DNA of 64,000 nucleotides from Tubiluchus corallicola (lineage: Eukaryota; Priapulida; Priapulimorpha; Priapulimorphida; Tubiluchidae), in the NCBI GenBank assembly GCA_030141605.1, contig JAQGDQ010000005.1:310001-374000 (forward strand), given 5' to 3'. The notes beneath the pieces were generated by a model that had not been told where the DNA came from, made no database searches, and saw only the letters and a list, made by a program, of their open reading frames with translations. This document shows, piece by piece, positions 1 to 12,500 of this stretch. Every line of letters starts with the position of its first letter. Position 1 is the stretch's first letter. Made by a program: the position numbers and the translations under genes.

Positions 1-134
1 GACAAAAACTATACCTACATAATAAACTCTAAAAATGTTTATTTCTGATTTGTTGTCATTTTACACTATGGATAGGTAGGGGTTTTATATTATATTATTT
101 TTTTATCAAGTGACTATGCCGGTGTATTTTGCAG

Positions 135-223
135 TGATGACTCAGCAACAGTATCAGGTAGCTACTGAAGTATCAAATTACAAGTTTGTGTTGGTGAGCA
201 CTGGCCATTTGATGTTTGCATAA
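135..223 (+). other. Possible last coding exon of an upstream plus-strand gene
   Basis: A T-rich stretch ending in TTTTGCAG at 127-134 looks like a 3' splice site. Two frames after it stay open briefly. One gives MTQQQYQVATEVSNY and on to a TAA at 221-223; the other gives DDSATVSGSY and a TGA at 166-168. Either could be the C-terminus of a gene that begins left of the window. AATAAA at 307-312 and 1044-1049 could end its transcript. There is no homology evidence and the reading frame is undecided, so this is a suggestion only. Confidence 0.22.
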
Positions 224-1951
224 TAGAAGCAGATTTACATAATGTGAAGCTGGTCAGCAATCGGCACTTGACAAGCAAAAAACAAACATCTTGATAATCA
301 TAAAAAAATAAATCGCACATAAAATGGGACAGTTGGTCGGCAACTGGAAAAAGACATTTTTTCTAAGCCTAAGCACAATAAGCATGCATGAACATATAGA
401 CACAAATACTTGCATTTAGCTTATAAAGCTTTAGGTTACACCAATATAAATATATTTAATGTCAAATCTAATAAACCCTTAATGCTAAAACATTGAACTA
501 GCAGATATGTCTTTGTAATGTTTGATATTGCAAGTCCTCCATCAAAAGCTTAAACTCAGGCATAATTAATCTAGGGTAGTATAAAATAACGTTAAAGGAA
601 AACAGCATCCAATTTCATACCATGGTGCAAAATAATGTAACATAAACGATATTGAAAGAGTAAATACTGTTTTTTTTTAAAAATAATTTATGTGAGAGGA
701 CTGTTAGGTGGCGGCATGGAAGCCTAATTTCACATTCTCACAGTTAGTTTTTCGTTATTACATGTATGCTTTTCGCCATTTTAGTTAAATTTACAACAGT
801 GCCTGCATCGCAGACACAAACAATGGCTTACTTTTCCAGAAAGTAAGAATACATTATATTTGTGATGTAGCACAGTTTTGTGAAGTTGTCTTAACACATA
901 ACTTGGAACATAAATTTCTTCTACTTAAAATGTGCAGAGTTCATGTGAATCATAGTCAGTGCTCTACAGTAGCACTTTGTCATAATTTTCATTATAGTAT
1001 GCACTTGTGACATCATCACCATAGCTACACTCACCAGTCTTTAAATAAAGGCTTGTATAACTATAACTATAAGCTAATATTTAATTATCAAAAGCATTTT
1101 GGTTTTATTATAGATGACAAAATGTATATGTAGCCACAATTCAAAATGGGATAGTATCTAAAAAGTCATCCTGTTTTGAGTGTTTTCTTCTAACTCATTT
1201 AAGTTAAGGTCTGAGAAGCTCCCCAACTCAAACAGCAGTTTTTTCACAAGTTATTCTTCTACTTACTTTACGGCCAAATTCATACGATGATCACTCTGCT
1301 ATCTCCTTAACCCATATACAGCATAACCTTTATGCCTAAGTAATAACATTTAATTGAATGCATAACATTTGACTAACACTAACAAAGTAGCATGCAGTAA
1401 CACTAGAGAAAGCATATAGTCAAACTCACTTTACATAAAGAATAAACGCCAAGCTTTTCAAGCTTCTTGTTCCGGCAATACCCTTTGATTTGGGCTTTCT
1501 TTTGTGCTATTCTCTGCAAATTATTCTGCTTTCCGATCTCCATAAATTACCGGTTCTATTTTTTAACACAAAACATTTTTTTTACTTTTTTTCAAAATTA
1601 ATCTAAACTCATGAATCTGTACAACAGAGTAAACTCTAGACTCCTACGCCCACAGTGCCCTCTCGTGTCATTAATTTTAGTATTTTTCTTGTTAAATTTT
1701 GGCTGAATGAAATAATATACCTGCTTATTTCATGCATTGTCTGTAATAAGGTTTTCTTTAATTAACGGTTAAAGTAATTAAATTTAGTTTCTATATCTGA
1801 TTTTATTGGCATTTTTTTATAAAATAAAAAATGTAGTGTGGTGCCACTAAAAGGTAGCAGCACCGACTAGTACATCAGACTCCTACAGTAGCTCCCTTGC
1901 CTCGTCAGAGTAAGGAGTTGCCTTCTATGTAATTTTATTGCATTTTATTTT
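224..1951. other. Intergenic: possible 3' UTR, then leader of the EF-hand gene
   Basis: No coding exon seen. AATAAA hexamers at 307-312 and 1044-1049 fit poly(A) signals of a plus-strand gene to the left. The last few hundred bases before 1952 should hold the promoter and leader of the penta-EF-hand gene; I see no clear TATA box or other promoter motif. Confidence 0.4.
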
Positions 1952-4900
1952 ATGGCTTACCCTGGTTATCCTGCGGGTGGTGGTTATCCCAACCCGTACG
2001 GGGGAGCTGGATACCCTCTAGGTCCAGCGCCGGCACCACCAACGACTGGTTATCCAGGCGGACAAGGCGCAGGGTATTCTGGTGTACCTGGAGTGCCTCA
2101 AGCTGGAAACCCTTACAGCTATATGACAGTTCAAGTATGTACGCTGTATGGCATCAGCATTAAACGTTATATACTTACTAATTATTGTTGTTAAAGCCGT
2201 TATAGCCTTATAGGACGTCTAATTTAGTACTAAAATTAGCCTGATTGGGCCTACCGTGGATTGTCTAAATTCGGATAACCTAATCGGTTAATTACATAAA
2301 TCAGATTCAGCAATTTCTCACTAAGGTTAGATGGGTATCTTTGGCCCTCTTGGTCGACTGAGGAACCAGAAAGGTTGCCAAAATAATGATCGTTTGGTGA
2401 CACAAGTCTGGCAGACCTTTTGGGTCAGACCTAGGGTGACTGGGAAAGGTAGATATATCGCTATCTGATCAACCTTTCACATTTAAAAACAAAATTCCTT
2501 ATGTTAGCCTGTACTGTAGTCATGGAATTCAGCACTGGCTGATATGCAAAAACCAAGAGCCTGGTAGTGCCTTTGGGCCCACCAGTCCTCAGCAATAATG
2601 ACATTCTTGTGCATTTTACAGTTAATGCTCTGTTGAGCTTCTAAAGTTTTAAAGGGTAAATAATGAAAATTTGATTTTTGAGTGCAGAAGTAGGAACTTA
2701 CTTATTTTGCATTCATTTTTTAGTAACATTGCTTCAACCTTTTGCTTGATACTTATCTTAAATTTACTCGATGCAGGACAAGAGCGATGCGACTATGATC
2801 AGAAGCAGCTGTTAATAATATGAAGTTAGTTTGATTTTCACTATCAAACTACCAAAACAGGATTATTTTTTAATAAGTGCCAAAAGCAGTATAAATTTAT
2901 TCTGCTACTGTTTAGCTGCAGTTTGAGTTCCTATTGCTGAAAACACAAAACCTATCATCATTGACACTGATTTTGTGTAAAACTGATACAAGAATTTTAC
3001 TTTGTCTATGCATTGATAACAGTTATTTTTTTAGTACAGTGCTGCTCCACCTGTGCCAAGCCCTGAACAGAGGTTTATTCAATATGCAGGAGCAACTGTA
3101 AGTATTTCTGGCAGACTACTATCTGAAATTAATTTAATTAATGGTAAAAATGAATAGTTATGCTTGTTATCTGAAAACTGCTCAGGAAGTTTTAAGCCAT
3201 CATTAGGTCATTTTAGTACCTATAAATTCTGTACTAATTTTAGCCATACATTCAGTTGTACAACTGCTTCTACTTCCTGGTCTATAAAGTGTGAACCTTA
3301 TGTGTTACAAACTGTATAATTTAACATAATAAAACCAAGATTACATATACTTGGCAAGTTGTCATAAGCATCACATTCACACTTAATTACCTTACTGAAT
3401 TTTTTGAATAGGCCCATTTTTGACAAACAATGACAAGCTAGTCAAAATAAAACTATTTTAGTTATTCAAGAAGTGAAAAAATATTTGCTTCTTTCTTGTG
3501 ATCACTGTATAGCATTTGGTGACTGATTTATAATAAATACTCCCATAGTACTTAATGTCTATCACTGTTTTTTTTCCAGGGAAGCATTAATGCAGAGCAG
3601 TTATCACAGTTATTGTCAGAGTCTGGATATTCAGGAGCCTTTAAAAGTATTGTTTAATAAATGGCATATCAGTACTTCAATTTTGTAAGAAAAGCATGAA
3701 ACGATTGTATAAATATCAGATAACTTATTGTACAATGTAAGTCTATCTTTTTCATAAGGAAAAAAACTTTTTTTGTTTGTCATTGTCTTGAAGACGACCT
3801 TCATGCAGTCTTAATCTCTAGTCGTTTATCAATTAGAAGTTATGTTAAATGTAATTGTACCTAAGAATCGCATTCTGACAGAATAATCATTCCGTTAATG
3901 TATGAGGATTATTAGTAAGCAGCATTAGTAAGTTACATCAGTATTCAATAATATGTGTGTCTTTGCAAGTCAGAGCACTTCATGGCTAATTTGGTATGAT
4001 AGTAAAATGATTACAGCAGCCCAATGAGTCCTGATATTTATTTCTGCTAGTATTAATATCCCTTTGAGATAATGTGCTCAGAGAATTTTTTGGTAGAGTT
4101 TTGCATTTATGAATTTAAATTAGTTAATAGTGATAAACGAAGCATTACATTTTATATTAGAGTTTTGAAATTGATAGCACGCAAACGAGATGCCAGCTTT
4201 TATTATCTAATAATTATTTTATTCCAGCACAATTTAGTCTAGAAACTTGCAGAATTATGGTAGCTATGCTTGATGTATCCTTGCAAATATAACTTTTTCT
4301 TTTTCAGCATTTTTGTAGTTTTAAAATTTGTGTAAAAATACCAAACAATTAACAAAACAGTCATAACAGTGATTGCATCCTTAACAGTCTATAATAGAGA
4401 AATTATGATGGCACCATGAATCTTCAGGAGTTCAGAGATTTGTTAAATGCTCTATGGCATTGGCGACAGACATTTGACATGCACGATAAAGACAGGTCTG
4501 GTACTATTGAGCCACACGAAATGTATGCCTGCTTACAATCTTTCGGTAAGAATCGTATCATTTTTCAATTTCGACAAAGCACAAATTTGACCTTCAATTT
4601 AAATCTATATCTCGTTCAATCCACACACTTCTGGGTCAGTTCTGTGAGCATGACCATGTTTATCACTTGTCTGTGCCTGGCCTAATGTGGTTTACTTGTG
4701 CTGAAAACTGTAGATTATTATGCTCAACAATTGACTAGTGTATACTGATTATGTAACGAATTTTACTAGTTATGTTGTTCATGTCTCAAGTGTGTATTTG
4801 TTAGTTGTTATCCTAAAAGTTTTTATAAAAATTGCTGATTTAGCTACAGACAAAACCTTGATGTAGAATAATACATAGAAACCTTTTTTGAAAAACATTT

Positions 4901-7900
4901 AGGTTATAATATCAGCGAACAAACAAAACAAGTGATGATGAAGCGGTATAGTCGTACAGCTGGATATCCACCAATTCCTCGAATTCACTTTGATGATTTT
5001 GTGGCTTTATGTGTGCGAATGCGGTCATTTTCTGGTATAGTTTCCATTCAATTTTGCAAACCAACTGTGACAACACCTACAATCCTATATACAGTCGAAT
5101 CATAGTACAGTATAATCCGCTTATAACGAGTTTCAAGGGACCATCAATATTTGCTCGCTATACCCGAGTCTTGTTATAGCTGAGGTCAATTGTCTGAGTG
5201 TGTGTGCTATATAGAAATGAAGCCGTTAGTATAAGGCTGATATGATGTAATGATGATAGAGCACTTTCTTTGGAGACTGGTACAAGTTTTTTAATGAGTG
5301 CCACTGTTCAACAACTATTTTATCATAAAAGAGTAAACTTATAATGTTTAAACTCCATTATGTCTATCATTAAAGCAGTATTTTATGCATTAAATTCCGC
5401 GCTAGTTGCTTTTCTAAACCACCGCTGTTATTCACTGAAACGTCTGCTTACAGTTGAGTGTGTTTTGAGTGGGTGTTGCAATACACTGGATGTCTGTGTT
5501 AGCAGAGTGCCCTCTAAGATGCATTGCCTACTCAAACAGTTTTACTATGCCGGGCAGAAAAGTATGGGTGGAAAACACAGCTGGTTTTTATTTAAATAGC
5601 TGTACAGGCTTAGTATAACTGATTATTTCACATGAGCACTTTGGCAAGGGCTAAAATGTTGCCTAATAATTAAATCTACAGTCTGGCCAACCTATGTGTT
5701 ATTTACTATAAAATCATTGTATTTATTTAGAACAGTATTTTTTTACAAATTAAACTTTGAAAAGTCACATTTTGCAAAGCAGAACAGTTCATTTAAAAAA
5801 ACGATTATTGTTGCATGCTTCATATTAAATTGCACCACTTTATTCAAGGAGCTGTTAAGGGACAAGAAAAGGGGTACCTGAATTAGGTTTCAGAAAATTC
5901 ACCTTAAACTTATACTACTTTACAGCAATTTTATGCATATATCGTTCTCGCGTTAAAGGAATTTTTCGTTTGTTTTCATTTTAAATATCCCACGATATTG
6001 TTCCGATGGCGCCACATGATGCCACTTACGCAAACGTAAATGATGGGAATAAAAGGTAATGTTACACTATGTCCCAAAAGATTTTCCATGCAAATCTATT
6101 ACTTGGCGTTTTGCTTATCTGCTGGAAAGACTTATGTAACTAGAAACTATAATTTAAAATGTTCGTGCTTATTCATAAAATGTCGCTGACTCCTCTCCAG
6201 GGTGCACCACTCACTAACCAAAAATGTAGTTTTAACCTTTTTGACAAGATACAGTAATTTAAAATCTTAGTTAGTTAGTAACATGTGTGCTACGAATGCT
6301 CTAATTATTTTTTCAAACTTGTTATCTAGATTTGTATCAAATTTGTAGATAGATTTTTATATAGACTCTTATATAGACTTGTATCAAATCATTATATCAA
6401 ATTACATCAAATATATCAAATTGTATCAAATGACTGTGCCTAACGGTCATCGCGGGAGTTTAAATTTAAATTTATACAGCGTTACTGCCGATGCAAGCCC
6501 TGAATGCAAAAAGACAGAATGTAAGTGGTATAAAATTTCAAGACGAATTTTTTAAGCTTTATGCAAGTGGAGGGTTTTCTTGTGCTTTAAGTTTACTGTT
6601 TTCTGTCATCTGATAACTTCCTAACGTCGTTGACAATCTTGTTTTCTGACTCATCCTGCACGCTTCATTCTACCTGCAATCTGCTAGTTATGCTTGCTTG
6701 TAGCTGTTGACTCACCAACATGTCTGCATGATTGTGCTGTACTTGATACGGGTAACACATTGTCTTATACTAGATCAACAAATTAACCTCCACGTACAGT
6801 GTATAGTAATCTTTTTGTTCTTGGTGAATGGTGCCCATTGTTTTAGAACATGCGCTCTTTATATATGCAGGCTAAAAATATAATCACAGGGCCAAAAAAT
6901 TCTCTTGTAATAAGCAAAAGTTATATGAGTTCCCAGTAAGCAAAGTTTAAATACATTATTTAAACCCAAGATTTGACAGGACTTTGAAATTTCCTCGTAT
7001 TAACCAGAAGCTTGTTATAACAGTACAAATGGATTATAGTGTAGTGCGATTTTCCAGGAGTAAAAATATTTTCATGATGTAGTTACAGAAACACTGTCAA
7101 CAGGTTAATACCACTGAATGCTTTATTGTAACATAATCAGTATGTCCAACATAACATAAATGTCCAACAGATCCCATAAAGTGGTGTTAACCTCTGTTGA
7201 CAGTATTTCTGTGATTACATCATTAACCTGACTGTTCAGAGCACAGGTGTGTAAAAACAGACAGGTGGCTAGCAGGTAACGAACAGAAAAACTGGCCAAA
7301 ACCAAGAGCTTTACATTCCCGTCACAGATGGCGCCTCGTGCACGATAAGTAAGATTAACAAAAAAAAGCTAAGGTCTGCTACACATATAAAGCATGTTTC
7401 TAATTATATATTGTGCGCATTTTTGCTGACTCACACTATTTTATTTCTAATTTAAAATAGCAATTACCTGATGCCTGTAGTCTCAACATCAGTTTTCTTT
7501 TCATCAGTGAACTTAATTTAAACTTGTTTTACCCCCATTTCCCACAAGTAGAAACTACAAAATTATATCAATATGCTGCCAGTCAGTCTATAAGCAAGCC
7601 TGCAAGCTAGTGGTTAGCATTTAAATCTGTGCAGGCGACTGATTAAATCAACTGTAGGCCTAGCTGTGATTCTGTAAAAACTGACATTACATTATAATGT
7701 TGAATGAGTTGTAAAACAATCAACTAAGCTACAGTCACCATGGCAACAGATGAAGAGTGAGGCAGGCCACTACAGAAATTTTTCTATCATATTTAACTCA
7801 GTTGGGAGGACTTCGGGAAAAACATCATACAAAATGGGGTTTCGTAATAAAAAGTTTTGTAGTAACGACATGTGATTACATAGGTTTTATTATAACCTCG

Positions 7901-8468
7901 CCAAGGACATATAAAATCATTGTATTACTGAGAGTTTCGTTATAAGCTGAGTCATATTAATGTGATTCGACTGTAGTTTTTTATTATATTTATTTAGTAA
8001 TTCATATTACTGTCTGTATTTTTAATTGTCACTGTTGCATTGATGACTTGGTTTACATTAAAAATATTGCTCTTGCTTAAACCACAGACTGTAGTCCAAT
8101 GTTATGCACATTTAATACTGATTCACATCAATGTTTTGTTTCTTAAATATTTAGACATATTTCGAAGATATGATCAAGCTCAGAATGGATTTGCAACATT
8201 TCAGTATGATCAGGTACATTGTCAATTTTTTCATTTGCTGATGAAAGCGTATTTTTTTAAACAAACATTTTTTGTCAGTGAATGGCTCACAGACCACTTA
8301 TAGCATGGCTCTTTTAACAACTGAAAGTAAGGGCATTTAATAGTATTCGGCAGGCATCAATTGCTTCCTTAAAATTTTTATAATATTTGTTAATGGATTT
8401 TATTTCTTGAAAATTTTCATTTAATGATTATTTTGTTTTAGTTTCTTTCAAGTGTGATGACACTATAA
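1952..8468 (+). CDS. SRI: Penta-EF-hand calcium-binding protein, sorcin/grancalcin type (8 exons, 241 aa)
   Basis: Cytosolic Ca2+ sensor; family members dimerise through the fifth EF-hand and move to membranes or partner proteins when Ca2+ binds. Exons: 1952-2134, 3035-3097, 3580-3646, 4228-4274, 4398-4545, 4903-5034, 8155-8213, 8442-8468; all introns GT..AG, phases join without a stop. Residues 1-60 are Gly/Pro/Tyr-rich (MAYPGYPAGGGYPNPYGG), very like the sorcin N-terminus, which fixes the start. LETCRIMVAMLD precedes EF2. EF2 loop D120-E131 (DRNYDGTMNLQE) and EF3 loop D150-E161 (DKDRSGTIEPHE) have all calcium ligands. EF1 (AGATGSINAEQL) lacks its acidic first positions, and EF4 and EF5 are degenerate as usual in the family. 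The C-terminus FLSSVMTL parallels sorcin and grancalcin. The 3.1-kb intron before exon 7 is largely transposon. Sorcin versus grancalcin cannot be decided. Confidence 0.92.
5092..7973. mobile_element. Pogo/Tigger-like DNA transposon, apparently nested, no intact transposase
   Basis: The left end CAGTCGAATCA (5092) is followed by CTTATAACGA. The right end, read on the minus strand from 7973, starts CAGTCGAATCACATTAATAT and also continues to CTTATAACGA. Both ends are flanked by TA (5090-5091 and 7974-7975), the target duplication of Tc1/mariner/pogo elements. A second pair lies just inside: CAGTATAATCC at 5108 and its inverse GGATTATAGTG ending at 7041, again flanked by TA, which suggests one element inside another. 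No open frame resembling a DDE transposase was found. It fills most of an intron of the EF-hand gene and contains a copy of a dispersed repeat (5857-6589). Confidence 0.6.
5857..6589 (+). repeat. Dispersed ~0.7-kb repeat, copy 1
   Basis: Aligns along its length with 32278-32935 in the TARBP2-like gene. Shared blocks include GACAAGAAAAGG near the start, GACTTATGTAACTAGAAA in the middle, TGCACCACTCACTAACCAAA (32278 copy differs by one base), and AAGTGGAGGGTT..CTTGTGCTTTA at the end. Partial inverted copies lie near 13520-13760 and 48230-48480. I see no coding capacity and no clear terminal repeats, so the class (SINE or non-autonomous DNA element) is open. Confidence 0.75.
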
Positions 8469-8795
8469 GCAGCAGAAAGTACCAAATCCTCTGCAGTGGC
8501 ATCTGCATCTTGGCTCACCAATAATTTTTAATTATCACAGAGTGGTACATAACTTTTTCCTGGGGGTACAGAAACAATGAGCAATAATGCTGAGTAATTT
8601 ATTTCTTCAAACTATTACTCAATCAAAAGCGAATCCATCATGCCTTCAAAATTTAGTGCAGAAGCCTTGCATTATCGCACATGGTGTAACCTTGAGGAAT
8701 ACGTGTAATCGGAGCAGTGATTTGATAAGCTGAATATCTTCCAACACACCTTGCAGATGTCTCACAAGCTTATCTGTTGAATACTGATCGGTCTC

Positions 8796-8857
8796 ATAGT
8801 TTTTTATCATGTTTGTATCCCATTCTATAGTTTTTTATCATGTTTGTATCCCATTCT
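8796..8857 (+). repeat. Perfect 31-bp tandem duplication
   Basis: Positions 8796-8826 and 8827-8857 are identical (unit begins ATAGTTTTTTATCATG). It lies in the probable 3' UTR of the EF-hand gene. The identity of the copies implies a recent duplication. Confidence 0.9.
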
Positions 8858-9419
8858 GTCCTTCAGGATAACGCTAATGTGTTTGTTAGGGTTGACTGGT
8901 CACTGCTCCAGTTATATCCTTTAACACTGTTTTGTTTGAGCAATACTTTGATGTAACAAATTGTTCTGTACCTCCTCAGCAAAAGGCTATGTGCTACCCT
9001 GTACATCTGCATTAAATGTACATTTACCTCATGCTAATTCATTCAATGTGTCTTGGTGATATTTTACAACTTCATCAGAAAGGTACAGATCTTTATACCA
9101 GAATGATTACTTTTGCAGTTTGGGTAGCTACAGTTTTTGTTTAAAATTCGATTTTATGCCTAGTTACTGTTTGTTGATCCTTATGATACCTGTTATTGTT
9201 TGCCTTATTATTAATTTTTTGTACAGTATAAATCATTGACTAGAAATCAATTGTTCCTAGTGAAATAGCTGTTAAGTAATCATGTTCTATAGATAATTTT
9301 ATAGATAGACAACTATTGTGTACGTAGTTCATAATATAATACACAATTTCATTCAAACATGTTAATTTTACAGAAAATACATTATATTTTCACATATTTT
9401 ACTGTTTCACCATTTTAAG

Positions 9420-9429
9420 AATAAATAAA
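9420..9429 (+). terminator. Poly(A) signal candidate of the EF-hand gene
   Basis: Two overlapping AATAAA hexamers (9420-9425 and 9424-9429) lie about 950 nt after the stop codon at 8468. They are only about 80 nt short of the NSUN6 stop codon on the other strand, so the two transcripts may overlap. Confidence 0.4.
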
Positions 9430-9507
9430 GTAGCATTAAATTTAACGGATGTTTCATATCTGTTTTACAGAATCTCAAATAATATTAACTTGGTCATTTA
9501 AGATGCA

Positions 9508-12500
9508 CTATTGCATTTCAAGAGCTGGTGAGGTACATTTCTTCTGGAACTTTGCTATGAAAAATCCTATTGTATCATGGTCACAATCTGCACGATTATC
9601 ATTCTCATCAAATCTCTGCAATAGTCCCAACTGTTCTTCTGTAAGTCCTGTTCCTTCTCTTCCGGGGAGTCCTACATATGGATTCTACATAAACAATAAA
9701 AAACCTGTGATTCTGCCATTATAAAAGAAAAATCAGAACAATGATGTATCTCAAATATTCAAGAAACTTTTCAACCATAGACTTTTTTAAACAGTTTCAG
9801 TTCTTAGATAAGTAGGTCTATCCTGTATGCACACCAAGAAAATAAGTTCTCAACTGGAACAGTCATAATATTATTACATGGCAGAGTTATTACATAAGCT
9901 TTGTGTTAATGATGATTATATCAGTTAGAATATAGCACTGGATACTGTAATCCGGCTGTGCAATTACTGAACTCATTCCAAGAAGAGGACCCAATTGGTT
10001 AGTCCTGTCAGGTGTCGTGGACACAATCAAAAATTACTGTAAAAACTAATGGGCTATGGAGTAAAATTCAGCTCATGCGAAAAGTAAAGCAGTCGTTGAA
10101 TTCAAGTAACACCTCGTCAATCCCCGCCATAACTTATAACATAGCAGATAAGAATGCAAATGCTTGATGGCATTCACATGGCCCAATCTAATGTCACTGC
10201 TTTTTGAGACACGGAGTTTCACAAATTAGATCACAATCCCTGACACAATAGGTTGCAAATTGATCTTCACTGTCGATTAATAGATTAGTTCACTCAGCAT
10301 CGGCATAAACAGAAAACTCATAGACGACAAGTTCGCTCCTCGATATAGCATAAATTTACATTAGCTACTCAGAATTCTTGCTTGCAGGCATTATAGCTCC
10401 TCGATCTCAGGCAAAATGTGACTTTACTTTTTTGTTTAGTCTATCATAAATGGATAAAAGTGCAATCACAAAATCTATGAACAGTTAGATACAACTGTAA
10501 CTGTTAACGACTTAGGTGGTTTTTCCTGACAAGCTGCAGTAAAATATAGAAACGGTGTTACCTGCTGTGCCAACTCCAAGTTCAAGAATGTCCTGAGGGC
10601 CCAATCAACTAGAAGCTCATTCTCTGACAAAGTAGTTGTGCATGTACTATATACCAGCGTACCACCAACCTTTACCAATGCAGCTGCCTAAATACAAAAT
10701 TTACAGTGGTTATTTCATATTGTGTACAAAGACTGCATCAGTTTGTTGCAATTTGTTCATTGCTAGTTATATATTCACTAGTTTGTTTGTTTCTTTACAT
10801 ATGGAAGCCTTCAATAAAATTTGTGGCATTTTTGTTGGTGGGACCGATGACAAACAGGTCTTTGTGGGTAATAATTTTCATGGAGAACTGGAGAACTAAA
10901 AAAATTAATGTGTCTCAGTTTGTCTGCAACATGTATCAAGTTGTGAGCTGGCCACGGAAAAGTGGTTCTTCAACCAAAGCAGCATCAGTGGCCATGTTTT
11001 AACAAGGTGTTAAAGAAAATCAACTTTCATTAGTTCAATACAAGTTTCAGTGGAAAAAATTTTTTATTGACTGGTACAACAAAATGCTGGAAGGTACATG
11101 AAACAGCAATTACCTAGTTCAAATTTTCAGAAAGCGACTGATGCCACTGAGTGCTGGAAAAAAAACGATTTGGTGCCAAATAAGTCAGCCAAGTGATTGA
11201 TGATTGATACGTTTAAAAAAGAGCCTACATAATGTGTTGTATATACGTTAGCCAATAACTGAAAACAAAGTAATAATTTACAATGCCAGTATCTACAACC
11301 AATCAGTCCTTATCTTGCGGATTTATTTAAGGTCATGATCATTTCTAAAGAATGAAAACTGGAGCAAATCAGGTACAAACTATTCCACAAATTCACTGTA
11401 ACTGATAATTTTAGAACAGCACAAGCAAATTTGATACGTAATTGCAAATGACTAAAAGATATATAGTTTGGTGATGCCATATAGCAAAAACCAGGCAAGT
11501 ATCAATAATCAGTAAAGTATTTTTGTATCCTGAAACAGATGGGACAGAAACAGTCCCCCATGACAAGAAAGATCAAGTTAAACAACAGAAAATTTCTTCC
11601 TTGCAGAAAGATTCAAATATCTGCATTGATGCTCTTCCAGCTATGTCGGCTAAGCTCAGTGTCAGAAATGCATAAATATTTAAAGTACTTGAAAAGCACT
11701 CACTACAGTAAAGAGCAGCCGTTGCAATTTAGGATAAGACTGAAGCTCACGACAGCTTAGAGATTCATGAAACCGAGGACGCCGACCCAATCCACTGCAA
11801 GGTGCATCAAGCAAGACACGGTCAAAAGTTTCCTTAGGAAATGGTGGTCCGCGTTCCATGTCTGCAAAGGCCCAACTCACTTACAAAATGCAGGCAATAC
11901 AAACAAAGTTAATTACTTTTATTATGCAAAAAATATAGTGTAACAAAAAAGATAAATAAAGTCTCTCTCTCTCTCTCTCTCTCTTGTCCTTTCTCTCTGA
12001 AGAAAATATTTCTTTCTTTTTAGAAAAATTTCTGGGTGACACATTTCTATAGTGTGAAGCAAAAAAGGCAAACTATGATACCTATAACTGAGAGAGAGAT
12101 AGTTTTCGATTCAAATGTGAAATCTAAATCCAAATATCTTTCTCATTTATAGATGTTTCAAATCTTAAATATAAATCGAAATCTAAACTTCTAAACTTCA
12201 AAAATGTAACAAGTTTAGCGACATACCAAGTTAAAAATAAAATACCGTTGCTTATTTAAAAATAAAATACCAAGCTTAGAGCTCACTTGTTATAATTATC
12301 GGACACTATGGTGTATTTGAACACGAAAACAAAAGATGTTGGCTAGCTTAAACTGACTGATGCCTTAATCGACTAAATACAGTATAACATGCACAACTTT
12401 TCACGAGTTAGTGATGCAAAATGATATGCCTCAAACAAACAAAGCCATAATAAAATGCTATGTGTGCTGCATTTACCAATGGAAACTATGTCCGACTTTG

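Larger units (their letters stand above)
8469..9507. other. Convergent 3' region between the EF-hand gene (+) and NSUN6 (-)
   Basis: Holds the 3' UTRs of two genes that face each other tail-to-tail. Two overlapping AATAAA hexamers at 9420-9429 could end the EF-hand transcript. No minus-strand AATAAA for NSUN6 was recognised. A perfect 31-bp tandem duplication lies at 8796-8857. Confidence 0.5.

Noticed and set aside
5360-5881. Open frames inside the intronic DNA element as a transposase
   Set aside because: They are short and carry no DDE motifs or helix-turn-helix; one overlaps the edge of the dispersed repeat.
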